Of a stretch of 64,000 bases of DNA, positions 35,874 through 44,872 are shown in pieces (the first letter of the stretch is position 1; every line of letters begins with the position of its first letter). Source of the stretch: UKL13-2 sp031414695 (GTDB lineage Bacteria > Pseudomonadota > Gammaproteobacteria > Burkholderiales > Usitatibacteraceae); NCBI GenBank assembly GCA_031414695.1, contig JANNWG010000035.1, positions 1 to 64,000 of the forward strand, written 5' to 3'. The position numbers and the translations under genes were made by a program. The notes under the pieces are model-generated. The model did no database searches. It saw only the letters and a list, made by a program, of their open reading frames with translations, and had not been told where the DNA came from.

Positions 35874-36661
35874 TGCGCGCGGTCCGTTCTATTCAAAATC
35901 TCGGTGCACGGGGCATAGATGCAGTATGGCGCGCAGGGGCGATGGCGCGTTTTTTCTGGATGATTTTGGTAAGTTCCAGCATGAGTTTTCGCCGCATCAG
36001 TTTAACCATTCGCGAAATATATTTTTCTGGCGTGATGTCACTTGTCATCATCATGGTGTCCGGTTTATTCGTTGGCATGGTGTTGGGTTTGCAGGGCTAC
36101 GAGACGCTGCAAAAATACGGCGCCGAAGAAACGATGGGTGTTTTAGTGGCGTTGTCACTGGTGCGTGAATTAGGCCCGGTCGTCACAGGTTTACTTTTTG
36201 CGAGCCGCGCGGGCTCCGCGATCACGGCTGAAATCGGCCTCATGAAAGCCACCGAGCAATTAAAGGCGATGGACATGATGGCTATTGACCCAATCGCTCG
36301 TGTGGTTGCACCGCGTTTTTGGGCGGCGGTGGTGTCACTGCCACTGCTTGCCGCTATGTTCTCCGCAATGGGTATTTTTGGTGGTTATATTGTGGCAGTG
36401 CTTTTTGTTGGCACTGACCCAGGTGTATTTTGGTCAAACATGCAGTCAGCAGTAGATTTTCGCCATGATATTTTGGGCGGCATTATTAAATCAATCGCGT
36501 TTGGCTTTGCCGTAGCCATCATCGCCACGTTTGAAGGTTTTGACGCGACACCTACAGCCGAAGGTGTCTCGCGCGCAACCACAAGAACAGTAGTTACATC
36601 TGCATTAACAATATTAGCAATTGATTTAGTCTTGACCGCATTCATGATACAAGGCGCATAA
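35870..36661 (+). CDS. mlaE: Phospholipid transport permease MlaE
   Basis: This 263-residue MlaE/permease-family protein has about five hydrophobic segments and the family marks RELGPVVTGLLFASRAGSAITAEIG and EQLKAMDMMAIDP. It forms the inner-membrane channel of the MlaFEDB complex. Its start overlaps mlaF (ATGA), and mlaD begins 8 bases after its stop. The length is normal. Confidence 0.96.
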   Translation: MMRAVRSIQNLGARGIDAVWRAGAMARFFWMILVSSSMSFRRISLTIREIYFSGVMSLVIIMVSGLFVGMVLGLQGYETLQKYGAEETMGVLVALSLVRELGPVVTGLLFASRAGSAITAEIGLMKATEQLKAMDMMAIDPIARVVAPRFWAAVVSLPLLAAMFSAMGIFGGYIVAVLFVGTDPGVFWSNMQSAVDFRHDILGGIIKSIAFGFAVAIIATFEGFDATPTAEGVSRATTRTVVTSALTILAIDLVLTAFMIQGA

Positions 36662-36669
36662 GGAAAACT

Positions 36670-37155
36670 ATGGAACGAAAAACGATTGATATTTGGGTTG
36701 GTATTTTTATGCTGATGGGGTTTGTCGCGCTGCTTTTTTTAGCCTTTCGCGTCGGCAATCTTGGCGCTGAGCGCAATAGCGAAACATTCACGGTGGAGGC
36801 GCGCTTTGAGAATATTGGCGGCCTCAAATTAAAGGCGCCGGTTAAAAGCGCTGGCGTATTGGTGGGTCGTGTGACCAATATCCGGCTGGACGGTGATAAA
36901 TTTCAGGCCGTTGCCACCTTGGCGATGGATAAGCGCTATGCGTTTCCTAAAGATACCAGTGCCTCAATTTTGACATCAGGCTTATTAGGCGAAGTTTATA
37001 TTGGCTTAGAGGCGGGTGGCGATGATAAAAAGCTTGTGCAAGGCGACCGTATTTCTTTAACACAATCTGCGGTAGTGCTTGAGCGTTTAATTGGTCAATT
37101 TTTGTTTAGCAAGGCAGCGGAAGGTCCTGACAGCACACCTGCGGCAAAAAAATAG
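36670..37155 (+). CDS. mlaD: Phospholipid-binding MCE-domain protein MlaD
   Basis: This 161-residue protein starts with a membrane anchor (about 8-27, IWVGIFMLMGFVALLFLAF). A single MCE domain follows: FENIGGLKLKAPVKSAGVLVGRV and ILTSGLLGEVYIGLEAG. MlaD hexamers bind phospholipids in the periplasm above MlaE. It is preceded by mlaE and followed by mlaC after 79 bases. The length is close to the usual range. Confidence 0.95.
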   Translation: MERKTIDIWVGIFMLMGFVALLFLAFRVGNLGAERNSETFTVEARFENIGGLKLKAPVKSAGVLVGRVTNIRLDGDKFQAVATLAMDKRYAFPKDTSASILTSGLLGEVYIGLEAGGDDKKLVQGDRISLTQSAVVLERLIGQFLFSKAAEGPDSTPAAKK

Positions 37156-37234
37156 CACTATTCTCGCTGTAAACCGTGCCGGTTAGCTTGCGTTATGTAG
37201 GCTCTCGCAATTCGTTTAATTAGGAAAAAAACCC

Positions 37235-37855
37235 ATGTTGAAAAAATTTCTCACCGTATTTGCTACATCAGTTGTGTTGTTTAGCGCATCCTTTGTATCT
37301 GCACAAGATGTGGCGCCTGATGAAATGATCCGTAAAAATACCGCTGAGGTATTGGCTTTGTTAAAAGCGGATAAGGAATTAGCTGCAGGTGATATTGCTA
37401 AAGTTGAAAAAATGGCGAACGAAAAAATTCTGCCGTTTTTTAATTTTTCACGTATGACACAACTCGCTGTGGGACGTGCTTGGCGCGAAGCCACCGACGC
37501 GCAAAAAACCGCGCTCACTAACGAATTTCGTCGTTTGCTAGTGCGCACTTATGCGTCATCACTATCGCAATTTCGCAATCAAACCATTGACGTGCGCCCA
37601 TTAAAATTAACACCTGCCGAAACCGAAGTAGTTGTTAAAACTGTCGTTAATCAAGGTGGTGGTACTGGCGTGCCTTTGGATTACTCGATGGAAAAAGGCA
37701 AAGACGGTTGGAAGATTTTCGATGTGTTGATTGATGGCGTATCGCTGGTGACCAACTATCGCTCCTCTTTCGCTACCGAAATTAAAAATGGCGGATTAGA
37801 CGGCTTGGCAAAATCGTTAGCCGATCGTAACGCCAAGAACGCTGCTAAAAAGTAA
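37235..37855 (+). CDS. mlaC: Periplasmic phospholipid carrier MlaC
   Basis: This 206-residue protein has a signal peptide (about 1-23, ending SFVSA). The MlaC fold follows, with LPFFNFSRMTQLAVGRAWREA and VPLDYSMEKGKDGWKIFDVLIDGVSLVTNYR as typical stretches. It shuttles phospholipids across the periplasm to MlaD. The length is normal and mlaB starts 8 bases after its stop. Confidence 0.95.
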   Translation: MLKKFLTVFATSVVLFSASFVSAQDVAPDEMIRKNTAEVLALLKADKELAAGDIAKVEKMANEKILPFFNFSRMTQLAVGRAWREATDAQKTALTNEFRRLLVRTYASSLSQFRNQTIDVRPLKLTPAETEVVVKTVVNQGGGTGVPLDYSMEKGKDGWKIFDVLIDGVSLVTNYRSSFATEIKNGGLDGLAKSLADRNAKNAAKK

Positions 37856-37863
37856 CCGTAGAC

Positions 37864-38223
37864 ATGCCCACAGCATCCCCCAAAGCCCCAGCTGACCTAA
37901 CACCAACATACACCTCGACAGTAATGGGCGAGGTGTTGGTGTTGGATGGTGCGCTTAATTTGCCCGCAATGCCGTTACGCTTAGCGGAAACAGAGGCTTA
38001 CGCGACGCAAGCCTCGTTGCCTGACTGCTTGACCATTAATTTTAAGAATGTAAGTGAGATTGATTCATCCGGGGTCGCATTATTACTGCACTGGCGTCGT
38101 GAGGCGAGCAAAATGGGCAAATCATTGCGCTATGTGAATTTGCCGGCAAATTTAGCTGCGCTTGCTGAGCTCTACGGCGTGGCTGACCTGATACACTGTC
38201 CGTCTCAATTAGCGTGTCAGTAA
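37864..38223 (+). CDS. mlaB: STAS-domain protein MlaB
   Basis: This 119-residue protein has a STAS fold with the conserved INFKNVSEIDSSGVALLLHW stretch, which contains the DSSG loop. MlaB binds MlaF in the cytoplasm and supports the assembly and activity of the complex. The N-terminal ~20 residues are Pro/Thr-rich. It closes the mla gene group, and a hairpin terminator follows. Confidence 0.9.
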   Translation: MPTASPKAPADLTPTYTSTVMGEVLVLDGALNLPAMPLRLAETEAYATQASLPDCLTINFKNVSEIDSSGVALLLHWRREASKMGKSLRYVNLPANLAALAELYGVADLIHCPSQLACQ

Positions 38224-38254
38224 CGTCGTAAAAATTTTCGTTTGACACTGACCG

Positions 38255-38285
38255 CGCCCTCGTTTGAGGGCGTTTCTACTTTTTA
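38255..38285 (+). terminator. Probable terminator after mlaB
   Basis: The stem CGCCCTC / GAGGGCG with loop GTTT lies 32 bases after the mlaB stop, followed by an interrupted T tract (TTTCTACTTTT). It is weaker than the other terminators of the window because the T run is broken. Confidence 0.6.
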
Positions 38286-38318
38286 ATATCTAATGCCAAC
38301 TTTACGCGCAATCTAAAC

Positions 38319-39230
38319 ATGCACGCCATTGACATCCAAGCCGTCACCAAGCGCTATCAATCATTACAAGCCCTCGATGGTGTTACGCTGACTATTGAGG
38401 AAGGCGAATTTTTTGCCTTGTTAGGACCCAATGGCGCGGGTAAAACCACACTTATTTCTACTCTCGCGGGTTTGACGCGCGCCGATAGCGGCACATTACG
38501 GGTGATGGGGCACGATGTCGTGGTCGATTATCGTCTGGCGCGCCAAGCGCTCGGCATTGTGCCGCAGGAGATCGTCTTTGATCCGTTTTTTTCAGTGCGC
38601 GAAACGCTGCAATTTCAGGCGGGGTATTTTGGTATTGCACACGACAAAAAACTTGATGGCTGGATAGACGAGTTACTGGCAAATTTATCGCTCACCGATA
38701 AAGCAGATAAAAATATGCGCCAATTATCGGGCGGCATGAAGCGTCGTGTCTTAGTGGCGCAGGCATTAGTGCATCGTCCACCAGTCATCGTGCTAGATGA
38801 GCCAACAGCGGGCGTGGATGTGGAATTGCGGCAAACGCTATGGGCGTTTGTGCGCTCGCTTAATGCTAAAGGCCACACGATTTTGCTCACGACGCATTAT
38901 TTAGAAGAAGCACAGCAACTCTGCTCGCGTATTGCGATGATGAAAGCAGGCAAGATTATCGCCATGGATACGACGGATCATTTGCTTAATGCCTTTTCAG
39001 AGCGTGTCTTAAAAGTCAAACTTGCGAGTGCATTGCCAACTGACCTTATCGCGCAACGCATCAAGCAGGAGGGCACGGGGGACAATACGTGGCATCACTT
39101 TGCAATTCATGAATACACCGATGTCGAACGCACGCTCGCCGCACTACGCGAACAAGGTGCGAGCATCACCAAGATGGAAGTCACCGAGCCAGATTTAGAA
39201 GAAGTTTTTTTGAAAGTGATGCACAAATGA
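38319..39230 (+). CDS. ABC-2 exporter ATP-binding protein (YadG-like)
   Basis: This 303-residue ABC ATPase has Walker A LGPNGAGKTT near residue 35, the signature LSGGMKRRVLVAQALVH, Walker B VIVLDEPTAGVD and the H-loop in LLTTHYLEEAQ. It pairs with the ABC-2 permease that overlaps it by 4 bases. YadGH-type pairs sit next to mla genes in many betaproteobacteria; their substrate is not settled. An envelope lipid or polymer is plausible. Confidence 0.92.
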   Translation: MHAIDIQAVTKRYQSLQALDGVTLTIEEGEFFALLGPNGAGKTTLISTLAGLTRADSGTLRVMGHDVVVDYRLARQALGIVPQEIVFDPFFSVRETLQFQAGYFGIAHDKKLDGWIDELLANLSLTDKADKNMRQLSGGMKRRVLVAQALVHRPPVIVLDEPTAGVDVELRQTLWAFVRSLNAKGHTILLTTHYLEEAQQLCSRIAMMKAGKIIAMDTTDHLLNAFSERVLKVKLASALPTDLIAQRIKQEGTGDNTWHHFAIHEYTDVERTLAALREQGASITKMEVTEPDLEEVFLKVMHK

Positions 39231-39982
39231 TTGGCTTTCGCACCTTACTGCTGAAGGAAGTTTTGCGTTTTTGGAAGGTCGGCTTTCAGACTGTGGCTGC
39301 GCCCGTCATCACCGCCATTTTGTATTTGCTGATATTTGCTCACGTCATGTCATCGAGCAACGCCGCCTTTGCCGGCGTGACATACGAGCAATTTTTGATT
39401 CCTGGTTTAGCGATGATGTCGATGCTGCAAAATGCATTCGCCAACACCTCATCGTCTATCATCCAATCGAAAATCACTGGCAATATTTTGTTTATTTTGC
39501 TGCCGCCGTTATCGCATTGGAATTTTTTAGGTGCCTATGTCATTGCCGCGATGGTGCGCGCACTCGCGGTGGGATTGGGAGTCTTTATCGTCGGAATTTT
39601 GATGGCCGATATTCCGATTTATAGCGTGGTGTGGATTATTGTTTTCGCGATGTTAGGCAGCGCCTTGCTGGGTGCGCTTGGCATGATTGCGGGATTATGG
39701 GCCGATAAATTTGATCAAATGGCAGCATTTCAAAATTTCATCATCATGCCGCTCACATTTTTATCAGGCGTTTTTTATTCGATCCATTCGCTACCGCCAT
39801 TTTGGCAAATGCTCTCTCATATCAATCCATTTTTCTACATGATTGACGGCTTTCGTTACGGCTTTTTCGGCAAATCAGACGTGTCAGTCTGGGTCAGCTT
39901 CGGCGTCACCAGTTTGGCATTTTTATGCCTCTCGGCGTTCACACTTCACCTGTTAAAATCGGGGTATAAGTTGCGGCAGTGA
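39227..39982 (+). CDS. ABC-2 type transport permease (YadH-like)
   Basis: This 251-residue protein has about six membrane segments and the ABC-2 signature region FQNFIIMPLTFLSGVFYSIHSLPPFWQ followed by HINPFFYMIDGFRYGFFG. It forms the membrane half of the exporter with the upstream ATPase; the genes overlap by 4 bases. The substrate is unknown. Confidence 0.93.
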   Translation: MIGFRTLLLKEVLRFWKVGFQTVAAPVITAILYLLIFAHVMSSSNAAFAGVTYEQFLIPGLAMMSMLQNAFANTSSSIIQSKITGNILFILLPPLSHWNFLGAYVIAAMVRALAVGLGVFIVGILMADIPIYSVVWIIVFAMLGSALLGALGMIAGLWADKFDQMAAFQNFIIMPLTFLSGVFYSIHSLPPFWQMLSHINPFFYMIDGFRYGFFGKSDVSVWVSFGVTSLAFLCLSAFTLHLLKSGYKLRQ

Positions 39983-39999
39983 GGGGAACAAAAAAAATT

Positions 40000-40098
40000 A
40001 ACCGCCGATGGACGCCGATAAACGCCGATAACAGCATAAGGTGATGTTGGTGATGTTTTTAAGTTTTTGTCGGCGTGAATCGGCGTCCATCGGCGGTT
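40000..40098. repeat. Inverted repeat, family A copy 2 (GCCGATGGACGCCGATAA type)
   Basis: This 99-base inverted repeat has ends AACCGCCGATGG and CCATCGGCGGTT, with ACGCCGATAA subrepeats inside the left arm and their complements in the right. The design is that of the copy at 4867, but the unit sequence is GC-shifted (GCCGAT in place of CACAGAT). It starts 17 bases after the permease stop and may end that transcript. Confidence 0.85.
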
Positions 40099-40266
40099 CC
40101 AAAAGTTTTTTACCCTTAAGCCAAATGCCAAAATCCCCTATTAACGGGAATTTTGAGGCTAAAATGCCTCAAAATGCTTGTCAATATTAGTGTTTTGCCT
40201 TTTGCCTTCGTTCACTCGCATACATCTACGGCTCAAATTTTCATTCAATCTATCTATCGGATTATT

Positions 40267-40509
40267 ATGGTCACCCCCGCTCAAATCGAAGGCTATCTCA
40301 ACGACAACCTTACCTGCGAACACTTAGCGGTGGATGGTGATGGCGCACACTTTGAGGCGGTGATTGTCTCGGTTGCCTTTGAAGGCAAAACACGCGTGGC
40401 GCGGCATCAGATTGTCTATGGCGCACTTGGCGACCGGATGCGCGAAGAGATTCATGCGTTATCCATGAAGACATTAACACCTGCCGAATGGGCAGCAACA
40501 CAATCGTAA
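40267..40509 (+). CDS. ibaG: BolA family protein (IbaG/YrbA-like)
   Basis: The start at ATG 40267 gives 80 residues, the normal BolA size; the frame opens 38 codons earlier but that part is not BolA-like. Family marks are the N-terminal VTPAQIEGYL and the C-terminal LGDRMREEIHALSMKTLTPAEW, with the conserved His of the metal-binding loop. Such proteins work with monothiol glutaredoxins in Fe-S or redox handling. It sits directly before murA, as in other proteobacteria where ibaG joins the mla-murA run. Confidence 0.92.
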   Translation: MVTPAQIEGYLNDNLTCEHLAVDGDGAHFEAVIVSVAFEGKTRVARHQIVYGALGDRMREEIHALSMKTLTPAEWAATQS

Positions 40510-40525
40510 TTTATTAGGAATATCA

Positions 40526-41812
40526 ATGCAAAAACTTTCCATTCGCGGTGGCGCAAAACCTAATGGCGCACTCAACGGCAGTGTGCGTATTTCAGGCGCT
40601 AAAAACGCCGCGCTGCCAATCATTTCCGCTGCGCTACTAAGTGAAGGCGCGCTTAATTTAACCAACGTGCCGCAACTAAACGATATTGGCACCATGGGCA
40701 AATTGCTCGCGCAAATGGGTGTGGTGATGAAGCGCAATGGTGAGGCGTTAAGTTTGAACGCCGCCAATATCACCGATAAAACAGCGCCTTATGATTTAGT
40801 CAAAACGATGCGCGCGTCCATCTTGGTATTAGGCCCACTGCTCGCGAGGTTTGGTGAGGCAAAAGTCTCACTACCCGGCGGCTGTGCGATTGGTGCACGC
40901 CCAGTCGATTTGCATATCAAAGGTTTACAGGCGATGGGTGCGGCGATTCGCATTGAGGCGGGCTACATTTTGGCGCTAGTACCAAACTCAGAAAGCAACC
41001 CAGACGGCAGATTGCAGGGTGCGCGCATCCGCATGGATACGGTGACGGTGACGGGCACTGAAAATTTAATGATGGCCGCGTGTTTAGCCCAAGGCACGAC
41101 AGTATTAGAAAACGCCGCGCGTGAGCCTGAGGTAGTGGATTTAGCCAATTTTTTATTGGCGATGGGTGCCAATATTTCAGGGCATGGCACTGACACCATC
41201 ACGATTGTTGGTGTTGATAAGCTGCACGGTGCTGATTATGCAGTGATGCCTGATCGCATTGAGGCGGGCACATTTTTAGTTGCCGTTGCCGCGGCTGGTG
41301 GTGACGTTACCCTCACCAACGTCGCACCAAAAACGCTCGATGCGGTGGTTGATAAATTACGTGAGTCCGGTGCTACGATTACTTCCACCGACAACACCAT
41401 GCGTGTCGTCGCTACCAAGCGCCCTAAAGCCATTAGCTTGAAGACTGCACCTTACCCCGCGTTCCCCACCGACATGCAGGCGCAATTTATTACGCTCAAC
41501 TGTATTGCCAACGGTACGGCGATTGTCACTGAGACTATTTTTGAAAATCGCTTCATGCATGTGCAAGAGCTCGTGCGACTCGGTGCCAAAATTGATATTG
41601 AAGGCAATACCGCGATTGTCCACGGTCAAGAAAAATTAACCGGTGCGGATGTCATGGCAACAGATTTGCGTGCTTCCGCCTGCTTAGTAATCGCGGGCTT
41701 AGTCGCCGAGGGCGAGACAGTGATTGACCGTATTTATCACCTCGACCGCGGCTATGATCATATCGAAGCCAAGTTAAGCGCGCTCGGTGCGGATATCACG
41801 CGCATCAATTAA
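40526..41812 (+). CDS. murA: UDP-N-acetylglucosamine 1-carboxyvinyltransferase
   Basis: This 428-residue enzyme makes the first committed step of peptidoglycan synthesis: enolpyruvyl transfer from PEP to UDP-GlcNAc. The active-site cysteine, target of fosfomycin, is Cys120 in GGCAIGARPVDLH. The N-terminal LSIRGGAKPNGALNGSVRIS and the later YPAFPTDMQAQF and VTETIFENRFMHV are family signatures. It follows the BolA gene by 16 bases and precedes hisG by 9, so the three probably share a transcript. Confidence 0.98.
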   Translation: MQKLSIRGGAKPNGALNGSVRISGAKNAALPIISAALLSEGALNLTNVPQLNDIGTMGKLLAQMGVVMKRNGEALSLNAANITDKTAPYDLVKTMRASILVLGPLLARFGEAKVSLPGGCAIGARPVDLHIKGLQAMGAAIRIEAGYILALVPNSESNPDGRLQGARIRMDTVTVTGTENLMMAACLAQGTTVLENAAREPEVVDLANFLLAMGANISGHGTDTITIVGVDKLHGADYAVMPDRIEAGTFLVAVAAAGGDVTLTNVAPKTLDAVVDKLRESGATITSTDNTMRVVATKRPKAISLKTAPYPAFPTDMQAQFITLNCIANGTAIVTETIFENRFMHVQELVRLGAKIDIEGNTAIVHGQEKLTGADVMATDLRASACLVIAGLVAEGETVIDRIYHLDRGYDHIEAKLSALGADITRIN

Positions 41813-41821
41813 GCTGACATC

Positions 41822-42463
41822 ATGATAACCATTGCCCTATCCAAAGGTCGCATTTTTGAAGAAACCCTGCCGCTGCTCGCAGCCGCTGGTATCGTGCCGC
41901 TAGAGGATCCTGAAAAATCAAGGAAGCTCATCATCGGCACCAACCGAGACGATGTGCGTGTGGTCATTGTGCGTGCCTCTGACGTGCCCACCTATGTGCA
42001 ATACGGCGCGGCGGACGTTGGTGTAGCGGGTGCAGATGTGCTGTACGAATCAGGCTCACTCGGGCTCTACCAACCGCTTGATTTAGAAATCGGCAAATGC
42101 AATATGATGGTTGCCGTGCGCGAAGGTTTTGATTACAACGCCGCCGTTAAGCGCGGTGCCAGACTCAATGTCGCCACCAAGTTTGTCGAAACCGCCCGCA
42201 GCCATTTCGCCAGCAAAGGCATGCACGTCAACCTCATCAAACTCTACGGCTCCATGGAGTTAGCGCCGTTAACAGGTCTTGCGGACGCCATCGTCGATTT
42301 GGTTTCCACGGGCGCCACGCTCAAGGCAAATCATCTCGTGGCAGTGGAGCAAATCATGCCAATTTCATCACGATTAATCGTTAATCGTGCAGCACTAAAA
42401 CTAAAGAGTGAGACGATTCAGCCGTTGATAGAGGCGTTTGGGTTGGCGGTGGGGCGTCACTAA
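41822..42463 (+). CDS. hisG: ATP phosphoribosyltransferase, short form
   Basis: This 213-residue enzyme catalyses the first step of histidine synthesis (ATP + PRPP). It is the short type: the catalytic domains are present (ALSKGRIFEETLPLL, ADVGVAGADVLYESG, GSMELAPLTGLADAIVDLVSTGATLK) but the C-terminal regulatory ACT-like domain is missing. It therefore needs HisZ, which is not in this window. It follows murA by 9 bases. A terminator follows directly, and hisD starts only about 2.7 kb later. Confidence 0.97.
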   Translation: MITIALSKGRIFEETLPLLAAAGIVPLEDPEKSRKLIIGTNRDDVRVVIVRASDVPTYVQYGAADVGVAGADVLYESGSLGLYQPLDLEIGKCNMMVAVREGFDYNAAVKRGARLNVATKFVETARSHFASKGMHVNLIKLYGSMELAPLTGLADAIVDLVSTGATLKANHLVAVEQIMPISSRLIVNRAALKLKSETIQPLIEAFGLAVGRH

Positions 42464-42513
42464 GCTATGTTATTTTTGTGCAGTACAGTAACGCAAAATA
42501 AGTCGTAAAAAGT

Positions 42514-42557
42514 ACAAAAGAGGCTGACATACTTGTCGGCCCCTTTTGTTTTTTTTT
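42514..42557 (+). terminator. Rho-independent terminator after hisG
   Basis: The arms ACAAAAGAGGCTGAC and GTCGGCCCCTTTTGT pair with two G-T pairs, followed by a run of nine T residues. It lies 51 bases after the hisG stop and so would separate hisG from the downstream his genes. Confidence 0.85.
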
Positions 42558-42602
42558 CAGTCTAGATAATAATAACGCTAGTTTTTTTATATCTAAAGCT
42601 AT

Positions 42603-43430
42603 CTATCTAAACGTCCTACTAGAACCTGAATTAAACTTCAATGTAAATGCGCCACAGGCAACAAACGCGCTATTGCTAAGAATAGTCACTGTAGATTGAA
42701 AGGTCACGCCTTCTCTAATGTTGTTACCACCAAAAATAATTTGACCAGTCACAATATCGTTACCTACGACTACATCAAAATCTAAAAAAGGCGTAACTGC
42801 AAAAGCGCTTATATTTTTAGCAGTTAATGTTGCAGCGCATGATCCAGCAACACCAGGCGCAAATGTAATCGAATTCATCTGTATTTCATTAAACGTAATT
42901 GGAAACGCACCTGTAGATGTTGGGGGAGCAGTACCAAAAATTTGACGAATGATTGTTTTGCTTCCTGCTACGCCATTTAAGGTGTAAGACATAACCCCTG
43001 CATCAACAGAGCTAAAAACAAGTCGGACTGTTCCTATAATTGATAGGCTATTGGTGGTGCTCCAAGCCGTGGTGAGCGGTTTTCCACCGGCTACTTTGTA
43101 CACGTCACTTGTGCAACCGTCGTTAATTACGGGGCAGTTTGGGCCTACGTACCAAATTGGATTCCCGTTAGTGTCATATGTGTACAAGGTGATAAACATT
43201 GTGTCGAAACGCTGTGTAATTGCCGCGCCCCAACCAGATTCATTTTGATTCCACCAGAGGCCCGAAATTGAAGTGCCGGCTTTGTCTACTGTGTATGCGT
43301 TTGCTGGCAAAGCCAAGGCTGATAAAAGCAGCATGCAAAAGGCGGCTATTTTTTTATTAGCATGATGACGCCATGAATACATGGTGGCATTTTTTTTAAT
43401 CTGTAGCGCTATTGTTGGTATTAATTTCAT
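42603..43430 (-). CDS. Secreted protein with GLWWNQNESGWG motif
   Basis: I do not know the function of this 275-residue protein. Its signal peptide lies at about 30-46 (IAAFCMLLLSALALPANA) after a long n-region; the start at 43430 has AGAGGG upstream, with Met17 as the alternative. The mature part begins with GLWWNQNESGWGAAITQR and later has TYDTNGNPIWYVG. These are the hallmarks of a widespread family of exported betaproteobacterial and gammaproteobacterial proteins, often in several domains and beta-rich. The C-terminal ~110 residues form a second, unrelated beta-like domain. It lies between hisG and hisD on the opposite strand, and convergent with hisG. Confidence 0.78.
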   Translation of the reverse strand: MKLIPTIALQIKKNATMYSWRHHANKKIAAFCMLLLSALALPANAYTVDKAGTSISGLWWNQNESGWGAAITQRFDTMFITLYTYDTNGNPIWYVGPNCPVINDGCTSDVYKVAGGKPLTTAWSTTNSLSIIGTVRLVFSSVDAGVMSYTLNGVAGSKTIIRQIFGTAPPTSTGAFPITFNEIQMNSITFAPGVAGSCAATLTAKNISAFAVTPFLDFDVVVGNDIVTGQIIFGGNNIREGVTFQSTVTILSNSAFVACGAFTLKFNSGSSRTFR

Positions 43431-43515
43431 TTTTCCCTCTGAAAAGTTATTGATTAAGTAGTTTTATAGTTGATCTCTTTCTAGCTACTCACTAGATGCA
43501 GCATGACATAAAACA

Positions 43516-43668
43516 ATGTTACACAATGTGACTTTAATCACATTTGCGGTATCAATTATTGCGGGATTATCTTCAGCAGCCAGTCCATCTTCTGCCCAAT
43601 TTAGCAATTTTTTCAGCATACTGGTTGCCAACATGAGCGCGCTATTTTTGGCTAAGAAAATGACCTAG
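43516..43668 (+). CDS. Possible small hydrophobic ORF, 50 residues
   Basis: An open frame from ATG 43516 to TAG 43668 encodes about 50 residues with a hydrophobic start (NVTLITFAVSIIAGLSSA) that could be a signal or membrane segment. It has no clear ribosome-binding site and overlaps the 3' end of the minus-strand gene by 17 bases. I rate it unlikely but worth keeping, as it lies in a 221-base gap with no other content. Confidence 0.15.
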   Translation: MLHNVTLITFAVSIIAGLSSAASPSSAQFSNFFSILVANMSALFLAKKMT

Positions 43669-44431
43669 AAGGCGTGCCATTAACGCCCCCGCTCCCATCC
43701 CCACCCGATATGCGACCCACCACCCATTGCAGTAATAAGGTGGAGATAAAACCCACCAACAACCCAATTCCCCAAAGTGCCCATACAATTTGCACCAGCC
43801 AGCCCACGACGCTCGCGAGCCAGGGGGAAGCGGCAACGGCTGTCGCGCGTGCTTGTTCTGCCAATTTTGTTGCTTTTTCAGATGCTGCTTGGGTAGCGGC
43901 AGCTGCGGTATTCCTCAACGTTTCGTTGCTGGATGAGGCTGCAGGTGTGGTCGTGGTTGCGCTGCCGGGTGCATCAGGTGCGTCAGGTGCGTTGGGTGTT
44001 GTTGGTGTGGCGGGTGCATTTACAGTAGCCGCAGCTACACCCACTGCGGCTTTTGCCCATGCGCCCCATTCGCGAAGGGACTGTGTCCACTCAGGCCCTA
44101 GCCACTGATCCACCCATGCAGGCACGGGTGGCACAGGTGGCATTGATGGTATTGGCGGCATCGCTAGCATCGTTGGTATAGCAGGCAGAGACGGTATGTT
44201 AGCGCTTACACCAGCGCCTATTGTGCCAATCGCAGCGGTTGCCGCGCCGACGGCCTCGTTCATAGGTGCTGTCACCGCTTTGGTGACACTCTCGGTAGTT
44301 TGCGTCCAGCCGCTATTTGGGCCCATCGCAATTGCGTCAGAGGTCCAACGCGCTAGCCCTGCGGCGGCAAATGCAAATACAGTCCAAATCAATGCGGCAA
44401 CTATAAATAAAATCCAGATCGCTTTTTTCAT
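43652..44431 (-). CDS. Membrane protein with low-complexity Ala/Pro/Met-rich middle
   Basis: This 259-residue protein is unrecognised. The start ATG 44431 has AGGGCAG upstream, while the frame also opens at a GTG nine codons earlier. A membrane span lies at 3-27 (KAIWILFIVAALIWTVFAF) and a second hydrophobic region near 200-235 (WLVQIVWALWGIGLLVGF). Between them are MPPIPSMPPVPPVPAW and an Ala/Thr/Pro-rich stretch. A bitopic or two-span membrane protein with an exposed linker is likely. It shares a strand with the secreted protein 221 bases further on, and both separate hisG from hisD. Confidence 0.6.
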   Translation of the reverse strand: MKKAIWILFIVAALIWTVFAFAAAGLARWTSDAIAMGPNSGWTQTTESVTKAVTAPMNEAVGAATAAIGTIGAGVSANIPSLPAIPTMLAMPPIPSMPPVPPVPAWVDQWLGPEWTQSLREWGAWAKAAVGVAAATVNAPATPTTPNAPDAPDAPGSATTTTPAASSSNETLRNTAAAATQAASEKATKLAEQARATAVAASPWLASVVGWLVQIVWALWGIGLLVGFISTLLLQWVVGRISGGDGSGGVNGTPSRSFS

Positions 44432-44780
44432 CGTGTTTCTGCCCTGTTTTAACAACACAGCAGTCGTTTAGTTACTTACAAAGATGTGTCTAAAATGCAC
44501 ATCTATGACTGGTGTGATGAGGTTGAGTTCAGTTTGTTATGGATAGGATGCGCGATTGCCGCCATTGATGTTTTTATTTCCGCTGGCTGATAAGGTTTGC
44601 GTTAAAAACCTTTTATAAGGGTGACAAAAGGGCTGCAAAATTGGCGCGAAGCACAGGCAAGAGATAAAATTGAAGTAGTTAGAACATCATTACGGGTGAC
44701 TAGCAAAAAGCGTTGGTCGAGATACGCGCATTTCAATTTCCACAGCTTTTGCCACATAAGGGTACTTCTAAAAACCTCAA

Positions 44781-44872
44781 CATTCGTTCGTGGCGAGCTC
44801 GTCGAACAAAACTCACGTCAATAAAAGCTGTCACTTACAAAGCTACCTTCGATAGGCTTAGAGCGAACGGGG
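44781..44872. repeat. Inverted repeat, family D copy 2 (degenerate)
   Basis: CGTTCGTGGCGAGCTCGTCGAAC on the left and CCTTCGATAGGCTTAGAGCGAACGG on the right form an imperfect inverted pair, related to the pair at 33154-33243. Differences in both arms suggest it is older. Confidence 0.65.
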
